Source: Clostridia bacterium
GTDB taxonomy: Bacteria; Bacillota; Clostridia; TANB77; RGIG9151
Reading direction: 5' to 3'
Assembly (NCBI GenBank): GCA_017450465.1
Contig: JAFSUW010000029.1
Location: forward strand, 105,572-145,532
Length of the DNA stretch: 39,961 nucleotides
In this document: in pieces, positions 17,129 to 25,881 of the stretch
Numbering within the stretch: the stretch's first letter is position 1
How the letters are laid out: the number at the start of each line of letters is the position of its first letter
Position numbers and translations under genes: made by a program
Notes under the pieces: model-generated
Seen by the model: the letters and a program-made list of their open reading frames with translations, nothing else
Told to the model about the DNA's origin: nothing
Database searches by the model: none

Positions 17129-17485
17129 ATGTCATACTTAACTGCCTTTATAACTGGTGGAATTATATGTTCTATCGGACAAATTTTAATAGACAAAACA
17201 AAATTAACCCCTGCTAGAATTCTTGTTTTATTCGTATGCGTTGGTGTTATATTAACAGGCATTGGCCTTTATGAACCAATCGTAGAATTTGGTGGTGCTG
17301 GTGCCACTGTACCACTCACCGGATTTGGTTATGCACTTGCAAAAGGTGTTATAAAAGATGTTGAAAGTTTAGGCATCTTAGGAATCTTTACAGGCGGAAT
17401 AAAAGCTGCTAGCGGTGGTATTACTGCTGCTGTATTTTTTAGTTTAATTGCATCATTAATTTTTAGGGCACATGCTAAAAATTAA
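17129..17485 (+). CDS. spoVAE: stage V sporulation protein AE
   Basis: This is a membrane subunit of the SpoVA dipicolinate channel, related to SpoVAC. The 118 residues open MSYLTAFITGGIICSIGQIL, then VLFVCVGVILTGIGLYEPI, the shared loop FGGAGATVPLTGFGYALAKG, and a last helix near the C-terminus. The size matches the short SpoVAE (AEb) form. The ATG at 17129 follows AAGGGAGG. The spoVAC-D-E set is the conserved minimal SpoVA channel of Clostridia; no spoVAA, AB or AF gene is present. Confidence 0.94.
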   Translation: MSYLTAFITGGIICSIGQILIDKTKLTPARILVLFVCVGVILTGIGLYEPIVEFGGAGATVPLTGFGYALAKGVIKDVESLGILGIFTGGIKAASGGITAAVFFSLIASLIFRAHAKN

Positions 17486-17487
17486 TA

Positions 17488-17515
17488 CAAAAAAGTGGAC
17501 TAATGTCCACTTTTT
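17488..17515. terminator. bidirectional terminator after spoVAE
   Basis: AAAAGTGGAC and GTCCACTTTT surround TAAT, with A and T runs on both sides. It serves spoVAE and the convergent gene ending at 17517. Confidence 0.92.
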
Positions 17516-17516
17516 A

Positions 17517-19313
17517 TTATAACTTTTTACTTTGTAATTCTTCTGCTTTTTTATTCATTTTGCCTTTTGCCTTTGGTGCATCATCTTCTTTTTTCTCACC
17601 AGAATCCCATGGCTTTTCTGGTTCTTCAGGTTCTACTTTTGCTACTTTTTCTGGTTTAACTTTCTTTGGTTTTTCTGGTCTGATTTTTGCTTTTACTCTT
17701 TTTCTTATAACTTTCTCTTTTACTTTATTTCTACCAAAGTACGACATTACTAAACATACAAATGCAATCGTACCAATCATAATATATCTCATTACGAAAT
17801 CTTGTAATTCTAAATATGTTACAAGTAAATATACTAATGCTATTATCAATGAAAATACGAATATTTTTAATATTAAAAGTACTACATCTTGAACAGTAAA
17901 TACGTTTTTCTTAGCATCAACATTTAGTATAAGTTCGTCACCATTTGCCGTACCTACAAACGATGTAACGAGTAGATTCCATATCCAATAAACAACTGGT
18001 ATCAACCAGAAATATAAAAATCTTTTATCATCCATTATAATTGCAAAAATAGTAAGCAAAATAAGTGGAATTCTTGTAGTCATTACATATAAAATTGATT
18101 TCTTTAGTGAATCGCTAAACTTCCTTGCAACACGAAGCATCTCTAAAATAGTTTTCATATCTTTGTCTTTCGTCATTGCATTAGCCATTGCATATTCAAC
18201 TGTTTCTTTTCTACCATCTACTAAAATACCCATGTCAGAAATCTTTTCACTAACAACATCGTTTATATTTCTGCCCATTGATAAAATTGGAACACCCATA
18301 TCTTTTAATGCTTTTGTAACTAATTCATTTGCCTCAGAATCCATCTCAGCAAATACCATTACTTCAAGAACAGTCTTTCTTATTTCGGCAGAATTCATTG
18401 CTTTTAATTCTTCGCCTGTAACTACTCTTAAACTTTTATCTGATGATATACCAGAATCAAGTGCTATTTGCCTTGAATAATCAGGATTCTTTGTGCTTAA
18501 CATTATAACTCTAATGCCGGAACGATATATTCTTTGCATATCATTTACATTTTTGCTACTAAAGAAATCATCATATACACAAAGTATCTTTACTTTATCT
18601 AAATCCACTAATGTAAATGGTGTTTTTACATCTACGCCACCATTTTTTAATCTACTTGTCATTTTTATGATATTTAACTTATTCATTAAAACAAGTTCAA
18701 CAGGGAGCATTGCCATTAGCAAATACATTGGATATGTAATTGCTTTATATTGTTCTCCAACACTCCAAAATCTTATTAGTGATACTATTGCCGTAACTAC
18801 AAATGCTACCACACAAATTATTGAATAAACTATTGATACTTTTACAAGTTTATTTTTATATTCTCTTTTATGATTATACGATATTATATCTTTTAATTTT
18901 TTACCTAAAAATGTATCTGGACCTATTTTAGCGACCATTATTGTTGCAGTACCTGCTAAAACTTTCATGCCTTGATATACATCTTTATTGTTTAAGTCCC
19001 CTTCTATTAATTTATTGTCGGTAAGAGACATTAGAACTAAACCTTGAGATTCTATAACTACTGCATCTGCTGGAACTATATCTCCTTTTACTAATATTAC
19101 GAAATCTCCTATTGTAACTTTTTCTATTTCAATTCTTTTTATAACGTTGCTTCTAAAAACTGTTGCATATGAGCCAAGTAGTTTCCTATAACTACCCAAT
19201 TCTTTAATATCTTTGATATCTACAAAATTATCGCCATACTCATGGTTTCTTTCTAAAGCTTCACCATCCGATATGCAATCGTAATCAAATGTAAAGCCAG
19301 GAATTGTAGCCAT
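17517..19313 (-). CDS. P-type ATPase-like protein without catalytic motifs
   Basis: The 598 residues align with a P-type ATPase but look inactive. The actuator domain is recognisable (TIGDFVILVKGDIVPAD, 68-83), yet the TGES site reads LTDNK (97-101). The P-domain site DKTGT is replaced by ILCVYDDFFSS (243-253). The nucleotide-binding domain is absent: only about 15 residues separate that site from GIRVIMLSTKN (266-276), where TGDN is expected. GDGVNDAP has become GRNINDVV (347-354). Membrane helices at about 160-182 and 192-213 (MLPVELVL resembling MIPEGLVL) and four more after 405 remain. TM1-TM2 of the usual plan are missing, and the tail is Lys/Pro/Glu-rich. The ATG at 19311-19313 follows GAAGGGCG; the frame runs further upstream only through a repeat. 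The function is unknown. Confidence 0.8.
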   Translation of the reverse strand: MATIPGFTFDYDCISDGEALERNHEYGDNFVDIKDIKELGSYRKLLGSYATVFRSNVIKRIEIEKVTIGDFVILVKGDIVPADAVVIESQGLVLMSLTDNKLIEGDLNNKDVYQGMKVLAGTATIMVAKIGPDTFLGKKLKDIISYNHKREYKNKLVKVSIVYSIICVVAFVVTAIVSLIRFWSVGEQYKAITYPMYLLMAMLPVELVLMNKLNIIKMTSRLKNGGVDVKTPFTLVDLDKVKILCVYDDFFSSKNVNDMQRIYRSGIRVIMLSTKNPDYSRQIALDSGISSDKSLRVVTGEELKAMNSAEIRKTVLEVMVFAEMDSEANELVTKALKDMGVPILSMGRNINDVVSEKISDMGILVDGRKETVEYAMANAMTKDKDMKTILEMLRVARKFSDSLKKSILYVMTTRIPLILLTIFAIIMDDKRFLYFWLIPVVYWIWNLLVTSFVGTANGDELILNVDAKKNVFTVQDVVLLILKIFVFSLIIALVYLLVTYLELQDFVMRYIMIGTIAFVCLVMSYFGRNKVKEKVIRKRVKAKIRPEKPKKVKPEKVAKVEPEEPEKPWDSGEKKEDDAPKAKGKMNKKAEELQSKKL

Positions 19314-19395
19314 TAATTCGCCCTTCTTTCTAATATATTTCTTCAAGATATTTATCGGCAATAGAAATTTTTTTATTAATAGTTTTATGAGAAAT

Positions 19396-19554
19396 AAATT
19401 ATTGTTTGTCTGTATGATTGAATTCGCAAAATCCGTAGGGGCGGGGTTCCACCCCCCGCCCGCAAACATTGTACACGGGCGGGCCAGGAGACCCGCCCCT
19501 ACGGAATTTTTAATATTTCATATTAAAATTCTCCCCTACAAACAATAATTTGCA
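19396..19554. repeat. nested palindromic element B
   Basis: The left end AAATTATTGTTTGTCTGTATGA (19396-19417) faces AAACAATAATTTGCA at the right end. Inside, GTAGGGGCGGG (19435-19445) pairs with CCCGCCCCTAC (19492-19502) around smaller GC-rich palindromes. An A/T hairpin, TTTTTAATATT next to CATATTAAAA, follows. Its inner part (from GAATTCGCAAAATCCGTAGG to TTGTACACGGGCGGG) is nearly identical to element D. It separates the argS terminator from the pseudo-ATPase gene. Confidence 0.8.
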
Positions 19555-19556
19555 AA

Positions 19557-19582
19557 CAAAAAAGAGGGAATTACTTCCCTCT
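19557..19582 (-). terminator. terminator of argS
   Basis: AGAGGGAA and TTCCCTCT surround TTAC and overlap the argS stop codon; on the minus strand a T-run follows. Confidence 0.88.
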
Positions 19583-21347
19583 ACATTACTTCTGGCACCT
19601 TAATTGATAATATATCCATATGAATTTGTAAAACTTTTAGCATAAGTTCGCAAAAATGAAGTAATGAATTTCTCTTTTCTTCATTTTCTTCTGCCAAAAT
19701 TTTTGTTTCATAATAAAATTTATTTGCAAGTGACGCTATGCTATACGCATTTTCAGCAACTATACTAGGTGCTCTATCATTAAAACTTTGCCAAAATACA
19801 TCTGATGTATTTAATATTTTTAACATTATATCTTTTTCAACATCTGAATAAATTTTATTTATCTTTCCACTCACATAACCATTTTCTTTTGCCTTCCTTA
19901 AAATTGCTTTTAAACGTACCATTGTATAAAGTATGTATGGTCCTGTTTTACCTTCAAATGATAAAAATTTATCCAAATCAAAAATATAATCTTTTGCTCT
20001 GTGATTTATAAGATCTCCAAATTTAAGTGCTGCTATACCAATCATCTTCGCAATTTCATCTTGCTCATCTTTAGATAAATCACTACCTGTTTTTGACTCT
20101 TTCATTTTTTCTAATGCACCCGATACTACGGTATCTATTAAATCGCTTAATCGCATTACCCCGCCATCACGAGTTTTGTATGGTTTTCCATCCTTGCCAT
20201 TCATTGTTCCAAAGCCGTCAAATTCAAGTAATGTATCATCACTTACTATACCTGTTTTTCTTGCTGCCCTAAATACTTGCTCAAAATGTAGTCCTTGACG
20301 ATTATCTACGAAATATAAAATCATTTCTGGATCATAATCTTTAACCCTTTGCAAAATTGTAGCAAGGTCAGTTGTCGCATATATGTCTGAGCCATCTGTC
20401 TTTTTAACAATAACAGGTGGCATTGGCGCCTTATCATCTTCTTTTGCAACATCTATTACAAGTGCACCTTGATCCTCGTGAGCAAAACCATCTTTAACAA
20501 ACTTTTCAATCATATCTGGTATGTACTTTTGCGAATCGCTTTCACCATACCATAATTCAAAATTAACACCCAAATTTTCATAGTTTTTCTTTAGGTCAGA
20601 AACCGATACACGCATTACTTCTTTCCAAAAAGCTATATAGCCAGGGCGTCCATTTTGTAAATCAAAAGTTGCTCTTTTCGCTCTTGCCCTATACTCCTCA
20701 TCTTCTTTACTTTTCTTACTAGCTAATGGATATATTTCATTTAAGTAAGAAAGCTCTATATTTAGCGGCTCATATGGGCCTAAATAATCTTCTTTCATAT
20801 ATGGCGAATCTGGATTTTGTACTGCAAATTCTGTAATTATTAAACCAATCTGCAAACCCCAATCGCCCAAATGAATATCGCCAATTGTGTCATACCCTAA
20901 AACTTTAGCAAGGCGTTTTACTGCTTCACCAATTATTGCAGAACGTAAATGCCCTACATGTAGCGGTTTTGCAACATTTGGGCCACCATAATCAATAACA
21001 ACTTTTGGCTTACCCTCTACTTTTTTTATTAAATTTTCGCTATGTTCAATTATCTCGTTTATTGAATCTACGACAAAATCTTGATTTATTATAATATTTA
21101 TAAATCCAGGTGGTACCGCTTCTACACTTGCAAAGATTTTATTTTCTTTTAACACTTCGGCAACACTATTTGCAATATCTATAGGGCTTTTGTGATACGT
21201 CTTTGCTCCCATCATAGCACCATTACATTGAAATTCACAAAGATCAGGACGGTTAGACAATGTAACTCGTCCTAAAGATTCATCAAAACCCGCTTTTACA
21301 AAAGCATCCCCAACTATTTTAGTTAACTTTTCAATAATAGTTTCCAA
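19581..21347 (-). CDS. argS: arginyl-tRNA synthetase
   Basis: It charges tRNA-Arg with arginine, a class I synthetase. The 588 residues include the N-terminal Add1 domain (about 1-110). The HIGH motif is present as HVGH in VAKPLHVGHLRSAIIGEAVK, and the catalytic core contains GDIHLGDWGLQIGL and YATTDLATILQR. The anticodon-binding DALR domain, with GKTGPYILYTMVRLKAILRK and a methionine end (IKVPEVM), closes the protein. The start is a TTG at 21345-21347, six bases after GGGGAG; the alternative ATGs are too far inside. It follows serS by 54 bases with a hairpin between them. No T-box leader is visible. Confidence 0.97.
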   Translation of the reverse strand: METIIEKLTKIVGDAFVKAGFDESLGRVTLSNRPDLCEFQCNGAMMGAKTYHKSPIDIANSVAEVLKENKIFASVEAVPPGFINIIINQDFVVDSINEIIEHSENLIKKVEGKPKVVIDYGGPNVAKPLHVGHLRSAIIGEAVKRLAKVLGYDTIGDIHLGDWGLQIGLIITEFAVQNPDSPYMKEDYLGPYEPLNIELSYLNEIYPLASKKSKEDEEYRARAKRATFDLQNGRPGYIAFWKEVMRVSVSDLKKNYENLGVNFELWYGESDSQKYIPDMIEKFVKDGFAHEDQGALVIDVAKEDDKAPMPPVIVKKTDGSDIYATTDLATILQRVKDYDPEMILYFVDNRQGLHFEQVFRAARKTGIVSDDTLLEFDGFGTMNGKDGKPYKTRDGGVMRLSDLIDTVVSGALEKMKESKTGSDLSKDEQDEIAKMIGIAALKFGDLINHRAKDYIFDLDKFLSFEGKTGPYILYTMVRLKAILRKAKENGYVSGKINKIYSDVEKDIMLKILNTSDVFWQSFNDRAPSIVAENAYSIASLANKFYYETKILAEENEEKRNSLLHFCELMLKVLQIHMDILSIKVPEVM

Positions 21348-21374
21348 ATAAAACTCCCCTTATATAAAAATTTA

Positions 21375-21395
21375 TGGCCGATGAAACATCGGCCA
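21375..21395 (-). terminator. hairpin after serS
   Basis: TGGCCGATG and CATCGGCCA surround AAA. The minus-strand sequence that follows is TAAATTTTTATA, a weak T-tract, so serS and argS may be partly co-transcribed. Confidence 0.7.
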
Positions 21396-21401
21396 GTTAA
21401 T

Positions 21402-22679
21402 TTACTTTGTAATTACATCTTTTCCTACCCATTTTCTTAAAACTTCAGGAACAGTTACACTGCCGTCAGCATTTTGATATTGTTCCATAATAGCAGGAAG
21501 AATTCTACTTGTAGCAAGACCTGAACCGTTTAATGTATGAACATATTCAAGTTTTCCTGTATCTTTTCTTCTAAACTTAGTATTGTTTCTTCTTGCTTGA
21601 TAATCGTATGCATTTGATACCGAACTTACTTCTTTGTAATCGTTCATACTTGGTATCCATACTTCAATATCACAAGTTCTTGCCATTGAATGGCTACAAT
21701 CTGCTGCTGCTAATTTTGAAATTCTATAGTGTAATCCCAAACCTTGAACTAGAGCTGCTGCTTTATTAAGTAATTCCTCAAATGCTTTTTCAGAATTTTC
21801 TGGCGTTGTATATTGAACCATCTCAACTTTGTTGAATTGATGTCCTCTAATCATTCCTCTTTCTTCAGCACGATAACTTCCAGCTTCTTTTCTATAGCAT
21901 GGAGTATAACCACAATACTTAAATGGTAATTCATCTTCATCTAATATTTCATCACTATGTAGATTTACAAGTGCAGTTTCTGCAGTTGGAAGTAAGAATG
22001 ATGTACTATTATCTGATGTATTATCTATATGGAATACTTCATCAGCAAATTTAGGAAACTGACCAGCACCAAAACCACATTTTTTAAGTAGTAAATGTGG
22101 TAATAGCATAAATTCATAACCATCACTTAAGTGTTGTTCAATAAAGTAATTAAGTAATGCCCATTCTAACTTTGCTCCATCTTTTCTATAAATCCAAAAA
22201 CCATTTCCACCAAGTTTTGCACCACGTTTGTAGTCAATCATTCCAAGATTTTCAGCAATATCTACATGATGTTTTGGCTCAAAATCAAACTTTGGCTTCT
22301 CGCCCCATGACTTAATTTCTTTGTTATTTTCCTTACCACCAGCGAGTAAATCATCTGCTGGAGGGTTTGGTAAATAAGAAATAAAATTATATATAAATTC
22401 ATCAAGTTCAGCGATTTTATCATCGTTTTCTTTAATTTCATCGCCTAACTTTTTCATGTTTTCAATTATTTCAGTAACATCTTTACCTTCTTTCTTTAGT
22501 TGTGGAACTAAAGCAGATGTTTTATTCCTTTCAGCTTTTAATGTATCAGTTTTGTACATTAAGTCTTTTCTTTCTTTATCTTTTTCAAGTAGTTCTGTAA
22601 AATCTACATCAACTAGCTTTTTAGCAAGTTTTTCTTTAATTAAATCTGGATTTTCTCTTATTAAGTTAATGTCTATCAT
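21402..22679 (-). CDS. serS: seryl-tRNA synthetase
   Basis: It charges tRNA-Ser and tRNA-Sec with serine, a class II synthetase. The 425 residues open MIDINLIRENPDLIKEKL, followed by the long antiparallel coiled-coil arm (about 25-105). Class II motifs follow: the motif 2 region YRKEAGSYRAEERGMIRGHQ and motif 3 LNGSGLATSRILPAIMEQYQ. The start is ATG 22677-22679, six bases after GGGGGAG; an earlier in-frame Met five codons upstream lies on that site. It is the first of the serS-argS pair. Confidence 0.98.
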   Translation of the reverse strand: MIDINLIRENPDLIKEKLAKKLVDVDFTELLEKDKERKDLMYKTDTLKAERNKTSALVPQLKKEGKDVTEIIENMKKLGDEIKENDDKIAELDEFIYNFISYLPNPPADDLLAGGKENNKEIKSWGEKPKFDFEPKHHVDIAENLGMIDYKRGAKLGGNGFWIYRKDGAKLEWALLNYFIEQHLSDGYEFMLLPHLLLKKCGFGAGQFPKFADEVFHIDNTSDNSTSFLLPTAETALVNLHSDEILDEDELPFKYCGYTPCYRKEAGSYRAEERGMIRGHQFNKVEMVQYTTPENSEKAFEELLNKAAALVQGLGLHYRISKLAAADCSHSMARTCDIEVWIPSMNDYKEVSSVSNAYDYQARRNNTKFRRKDTGKLEYVHTLNGSGLATSRILPAIMEQYQNADGSVTVPEVLRKWVGKDVITK

Positions 22680-22700
22680 AAATATCTCCCCCACTTTATA

Positions 22701-22720
22701 TGGAGCACTTTAGTGCTCCG
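22701..22720. repeat. small GGAGCAC palindrome upstream of serS
   Basis: GGAGCAC and GTGCTCC around TTTA, with flanking TGGAG/CTCCG and CTAC. A close relative lies inside element A at 6466-6484 (GTAGTGGAGCAC, loop, GTGCTCCA). It probably belongs to the same repeat world as the nested palindromes. It would fall in the serS leader RNA. Confidence 0.6.
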
Positions 22721-22776
22721 CTACATCATAATATCACTAATTTACCATAATTGCAATAGAATAATTATTAACAGAC

Positions 22777-23592
22777 CTACGCCATAAAAATACCCTTCGC
22801 AATAATATTTAATTCTATAATATTTAATGCAGTTACCTTTTCAACCTCTGCCTTTACTTTCTGTGCTAACTCCTGCATTATTTCTTGAATAGGTATACCA
22901 TAGCAAACTATTAATTCTATAGTTATTTTTACACCATCTTTAGTATTTTTATTTCGTATTTTCTGCATTCTTTGAACACCTTTTACGGTTTCACCTACAT
23001 GATATATTATTGCATTTACAACGCTTTCGCTTATTGTATACTCGCCAAGATAACTAAAAGTTGGCCTAACAATAGTTTTTTCGGCTTCAAAAGTCTCTGA
23101 ATCTTTATTTTTAGATTTAAATACTTTAAGCGGATTTAAGAAATATCCAGAGAACTGATTTTTTACCTCAACTGTCGGAACCGGTATAACGTGTTTACCA
23201 AGTTCTTTACGCATATACTTTGCTTTTTCTATTTCTTTTTCTGTTGCAACGTCTTCGATATATATTTTCTTCTCTATTGGCGGTAATTCTAAGGCATTAG
23301 CTATTTTTTCTACCATATCATCGGAAGTACCAAGTATTAAAAGCCCGTTTACACATTCCCTTTTTATTGCTTCTTTAACCTCTTCACGATGCTCTAAATC
23401 GGTAAACACGGCTCTTTTTACAGAAGCAATTTTACTTGCCTCTTTCTTGGCCGATTTGCCCGCTAAAACCTTATTATTTTTTATGAGAAGCCCATCATCA
23501 ATTATACATTCTAAATTGTTTTCTCTTGCGACCCACTGTGCTCTATAGCTTTTACCGGTACCGCTGGGGCCAACAAATGCATATATTTTCAT
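22777..23592 (-). CDS. P-loop ATPase fused to an Asp23/Gls24 domain
   Basis: The 271 residues have an N-terminal nucleotide-binding fold with Walker A GPSGTGKS (residues 8-15) and possible Walker B stretch NGLLILGTSDD. A middle linker is followed by an Asp23 (alkaline-shock/Gls24) domain over about residues 165-271, recognised by YTISESVVNAIIYHVGETVKG and GVKITIELIVCYGIPIQEI. Asp23 proteins are envelope-associated in staphylococci. I recall similar fusions in other Clostridia but know no function. There is no signal peptide. The ATG at 23590-23592 is preceded by GAAAGGTAAGG. It is divergent from the Amidase_6 gene. Confidence 0.75.
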   Translation of the reverse strand: MKIYAFVGPSGTGKSYRAQWVARENNLECIIDDGLLIKNNKVLAGKSAKKEASKIASVKRAVFTDLEHREEVKEAIKRECVNGLLILGTSDDMVEKIANALELPPIEKKIYIEDVATEKEIEKAKYMRKELGKHVIPVPTVEVKNQFSGYFLNPLKVFKSKNKDSETFEAEKTIVRPTFSYLGEYTISESVVNAIIYHVGETVKGVQRMQKIRNKNTKDGVKITIELIVCYGIPIQEIMQELAQKVKAEVEKVTALNIIELNIIAKGIFMA

Positions 23593-23671
23593 TTCTATTC
23601 CTTACCTTTCATAACCTTATTTTAATTTTTTGCATAATATATTGCAAGTAAATTTTATAAAGGAGCATTTT

Positions 23672-24145
23672 ATGCAATATAATCGTGAACACGCTTTAAC
23701 TTATGCAAAAAAGTGGGCTTTTAGCCGTAACCCTATGTATTACAATTTTGATAATATCGGCGGTGACTGTACTAATTTTTGCTCGCAGTGCCTTTTTGCA
23801 GGTGCAAAAGTAATGAATTATACACCCGTCACCGGCTGGTACTATAAAAATTTAAATAACAGAACTGCATCATGGACTGGCGTTGAATATCTTTATAACT
23901 TTCTAATAAACAACAAAGGAGTTGGCCCTCATGGCACAATTTGTGATAAAAAAGATATCGAAATTAGCGATATAATCCAACTTGGCGATAATTACAACAA
24001 TTTTTATCATTCGCTATTTGTTGTAAAAAAAGATACAAGCGACATCTATGTCGCGACCCACACATTTGATGCTTATAATCGTAAATTATCCACATATAGT
24101 TATGAATCTATACGTTTTATCCACATTGATAATAAAATTAGTTAG
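23672..24145 (+). CDS. Amidase_6-domain protein (putative cysteine hydrolase)
   Basis: The 157 residues are essentially one Amidase_6 domain, a papain-like (NlpC/CHAP-related) putative amidase. The start YNREHALTYAKKWAFSRNP and the nucleophile region NIGGDCTNFCSQCLFAG (Cys33) are characteristic. A histidine in NFYHSLFVV is the likely second catalytic residue. There is no signal peptide, so it would act in the cytoplasm or in a sporangium. In Clostridia such proteins occur near spore and wall genes. The start is ATG 23672, after AAAGGAGC; a longer frame from 23630 lacks such a site. Its end overlaps the convergent glycosidase gene by eight bases. Confidence 0.8.
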   Translation: MQYNREHALTYAKKWAFSRNPMYYNFDNIGGDCTNFCSQCLFAGAKVMNYTPVTGWYYKNLNNRTASWTGVEYLYNFLINNKGVGPHGTICDKKDIEISDIIQLGDNYNNFYHSLFVVKKDTSDIYVATHTFDAYNRKLSTYSYESIRFIHIDNKIS

Positions 24146-25601
24146 CAAGATTATCCCTAAACACGCTTAAAACTTCTATCGGCGTATCTATTCTATAAAT
24201 TCTCCCTGGGTTTCCTTCTTCGTCACGGTCTGTTCCGCTCCACCAAATAGCAACTTTTATACGCGGATAATTTTTTATGCTATCAAACATATCTTTTACC
24301 CACTCTACTTTGTCGCCGCCAAAAGTGCTTGAGCCGAATTCCGTTATCATTAATGGTTTTTCAAATATTCTTGCATATTCACTATAGTAATCAGCATAAA
24401 GTTCATCAAAACTTGTCCAATATTCATCTTTAAAGTAATTACCCGTATTATACGCTGTAAGCCCTACTATATCTACATATTCATCACCTGGATAATACAT
24501 AAGTGCATGGTTAAACTTAAATCCTGGGAAATCCTTATGGTTTGGATTCCATACCCAAAGAACATTTGTTACATTGTTTCTCCTAAATATGTTATAAATA
24601 TATTTCCATGTTTCTACATAAAGTTCCGGATCTTTACAGTAAAAATACGATGAATATCCACACCAATCGCCATTCATTTCATTATTTAACCTAAACAAAA
24701 CAGGTGTATTTAGCGACTTTATATCTCTTGCATACTTACTAAAATACTCTTCATATCTGCCATTCAATATTTCATATATATCAATTTCGCCTGCATTCGT
24801 ATTCATTGTTTGAAGCGTCAACTCTACGTATTTATTCTTATTTTCAGCGTTCTTTAGCTCCTCTTGTGGCAATCCCCTAGATAAACCTTGATACCGCACC
24901 AAAAACTTAAAATCATAGTTCGTTATACTTTCAATGTTATCAAGTGCATTAAAGTCATATGGAGCGTCTGGTTCAAAAATGCCCCAAGTAAGACCCGCAT
25001 TATCACTAAAATAAGTTTTATACAATTCTTGTGTTTTTGTATGCGTAGATAACGCTTTTTTCTTAAAGAATTTATCTGGTATAGTAGCATTTTGTGGCAT
25101 GCCTATTACCTTAAACGAATTTATTATCGCTTTTAACTCTGTTAAATTACTTTTATTTGTCTTAGCAATTACTGTATATACTTTTTTGTCAGTTACCTTT
25201 ATTTCCGCGCTACAATAGTAATTTTTATCATTTGCGATATATGCTAATTTCCCTCTAGTATACGCCAGAAAATGTGCCGGTTTACCATCAATTTCTATGT
25301 TTTGTTCTTCTAGTAAAGTGTGATTTCTTGTATCATTTAAGAAATTATTCGAATACCCTACATAAGTTTTATAATTATTATACGTTCCTGTAAAATCGTC
25401 ATAGTAAATGTTTAAGGTTATATCGTTGTTCTTTATAGTAGTTACAATACCTTTAAGTGAATCATCTACCTGCATATCGTTATATATTTCAATTGAATAA
25501 CCTAAATCATTATTTACATATGTTTGTGCTACATTAGAAACATCATTATGTGGGACACTCATATATGTCATTAATAGTAATAATAGTGTTATTTGTTTCA
25601 T
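24138..25601 (-). CDS. secreted GH26-like glycoside hydrolase
   Basis: The 487 residues begin with a short signal sequence (MKQITLLLLLMTYMSV). An unassigned domain of about 140 residues (YSIEIYNDMQVDD to IINSFKVIGMPQN) follows. A TIM-barrel of the GH26 (endo-mannanase-like) type covers about 200-487. The putative acid/base is Glu308 in LNNEMNGDWCGY. The nucleophile is Glu421 in MITEFGSS, and WVWNPN is also typical. The substrate may be a beta-mannan or a beta-1,3/1,4-glycan; the sequence does not decide. The ATG at 25599-25601 follows AAGGAG. It may be self-directed, acting on the cell's own matrix, as it is encoded near wall and surface genes. Confidence 0.8.
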   Translation of the reverse strand: MKQITLLLLLMTYMSVPHNDVSNVAQTYVNNDLGYSIEIYNDMQVDDSLKGIVTTIKNNDITLNIYYDDFTGTYNNYKTYVGYSNNFLNDTRNHTLLEEQNIEIDGKPAHFLAYTRGKLAYIANDKNYYCSAEIKVTDKKVYTVIAKTNKSNLTELKAIINSFKVIGMPQNATIPDKFFKKKALSTHTKTQELYKTYFSDNAGLTWGIFEPDAPYDFNALDNIESITNYDFKFLVRYQGLSRGLPQEELKNAENKNKYVELTLQTMNTNAGEIDIYEILNGRYEEYFSKYARDIKSLNTPVLFRLNNEMNGDWCGYSSYFYCKDPELYVETWKYIYNIFRRNNVTNVLWVWNPNHKDFPGFKFNHALMYYPGDEYVDIVGLTAYNTGNYFKDEYWTSFDELYADYYSEYARIFEKPLMITEFGSSTFGGDKVEWVKDMFDSIKNYPRIKVAIWWSGTDRDEEGNPGRIYRIDTPIEVLSVFRDNLAN

Positions 25602-25650
25602 ATTTTCTCCTTAATACGTTTATTATTTATAATACCATTATTATACATGG

Positions 25651-25840
25651 TTTGCAAATTATTGTTTGTTGGGGATGAATTTTTAATATGAAATATTAAA
25701 AATTCTGTAGGGGCGAACTGTGTTCGCCCGCAAAAAAGAGCTAATTTATGGGTGCGGGAGACCATAGGTCTCCCCTACATTAGTTTGATAAATCATTATA
25801 AATAGAAATTAAATCATCCCCAAAAAGCAATAATTTGCAA
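25651..25840. repeat. nested palindromic element C
   Basis: The left end TTTGCAAATTATTGTTTGTT (25651-25670), then GGGGATGA, pairs with the right end ATCATCCCC (25813-25821) and GCAATAATTTGCAA. Inside are an A/T hairpin (TTTTTAATATG/ATATTAAAAA), a GGGCGAAC/GTTCGCCC hairpin and GGGAGACC/GGTCTCCC, enclosed by GTAGGGG and CCCCTAC. The ends match elements A, B and D while the centre differs. It fills most of the gap between the SLH gene and the glycosidase gene. Confidence 0.8.
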
Positions 25841-25869
25841 AAAAATAGGTGAGCTTACTAGCTCACCTA
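25840..25869 (-). terminator. terminator of the SLH protein gene
   Basis: TAGGTGAGC and GCTCACCTA surround TTACTA; the minus strand continues with a T-run. It lies 13 bases after the stop at 25882. Confidence 0.92.
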
Positions 25870-25881
25870 AAGAGTAAAATC

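Noticed and set aside
19314-19469. N-terminal extension of the P-type ATPase-like protein
   Set aside because: The extra codons read through palindromic element B, and a ribosome binding site stands before the ATG at 19313.
21348-22776. T-box leaders for serS or argS
   Set aside because: The spaces before the genes are too short and lack the AGGGTGGNACCGCG motif.
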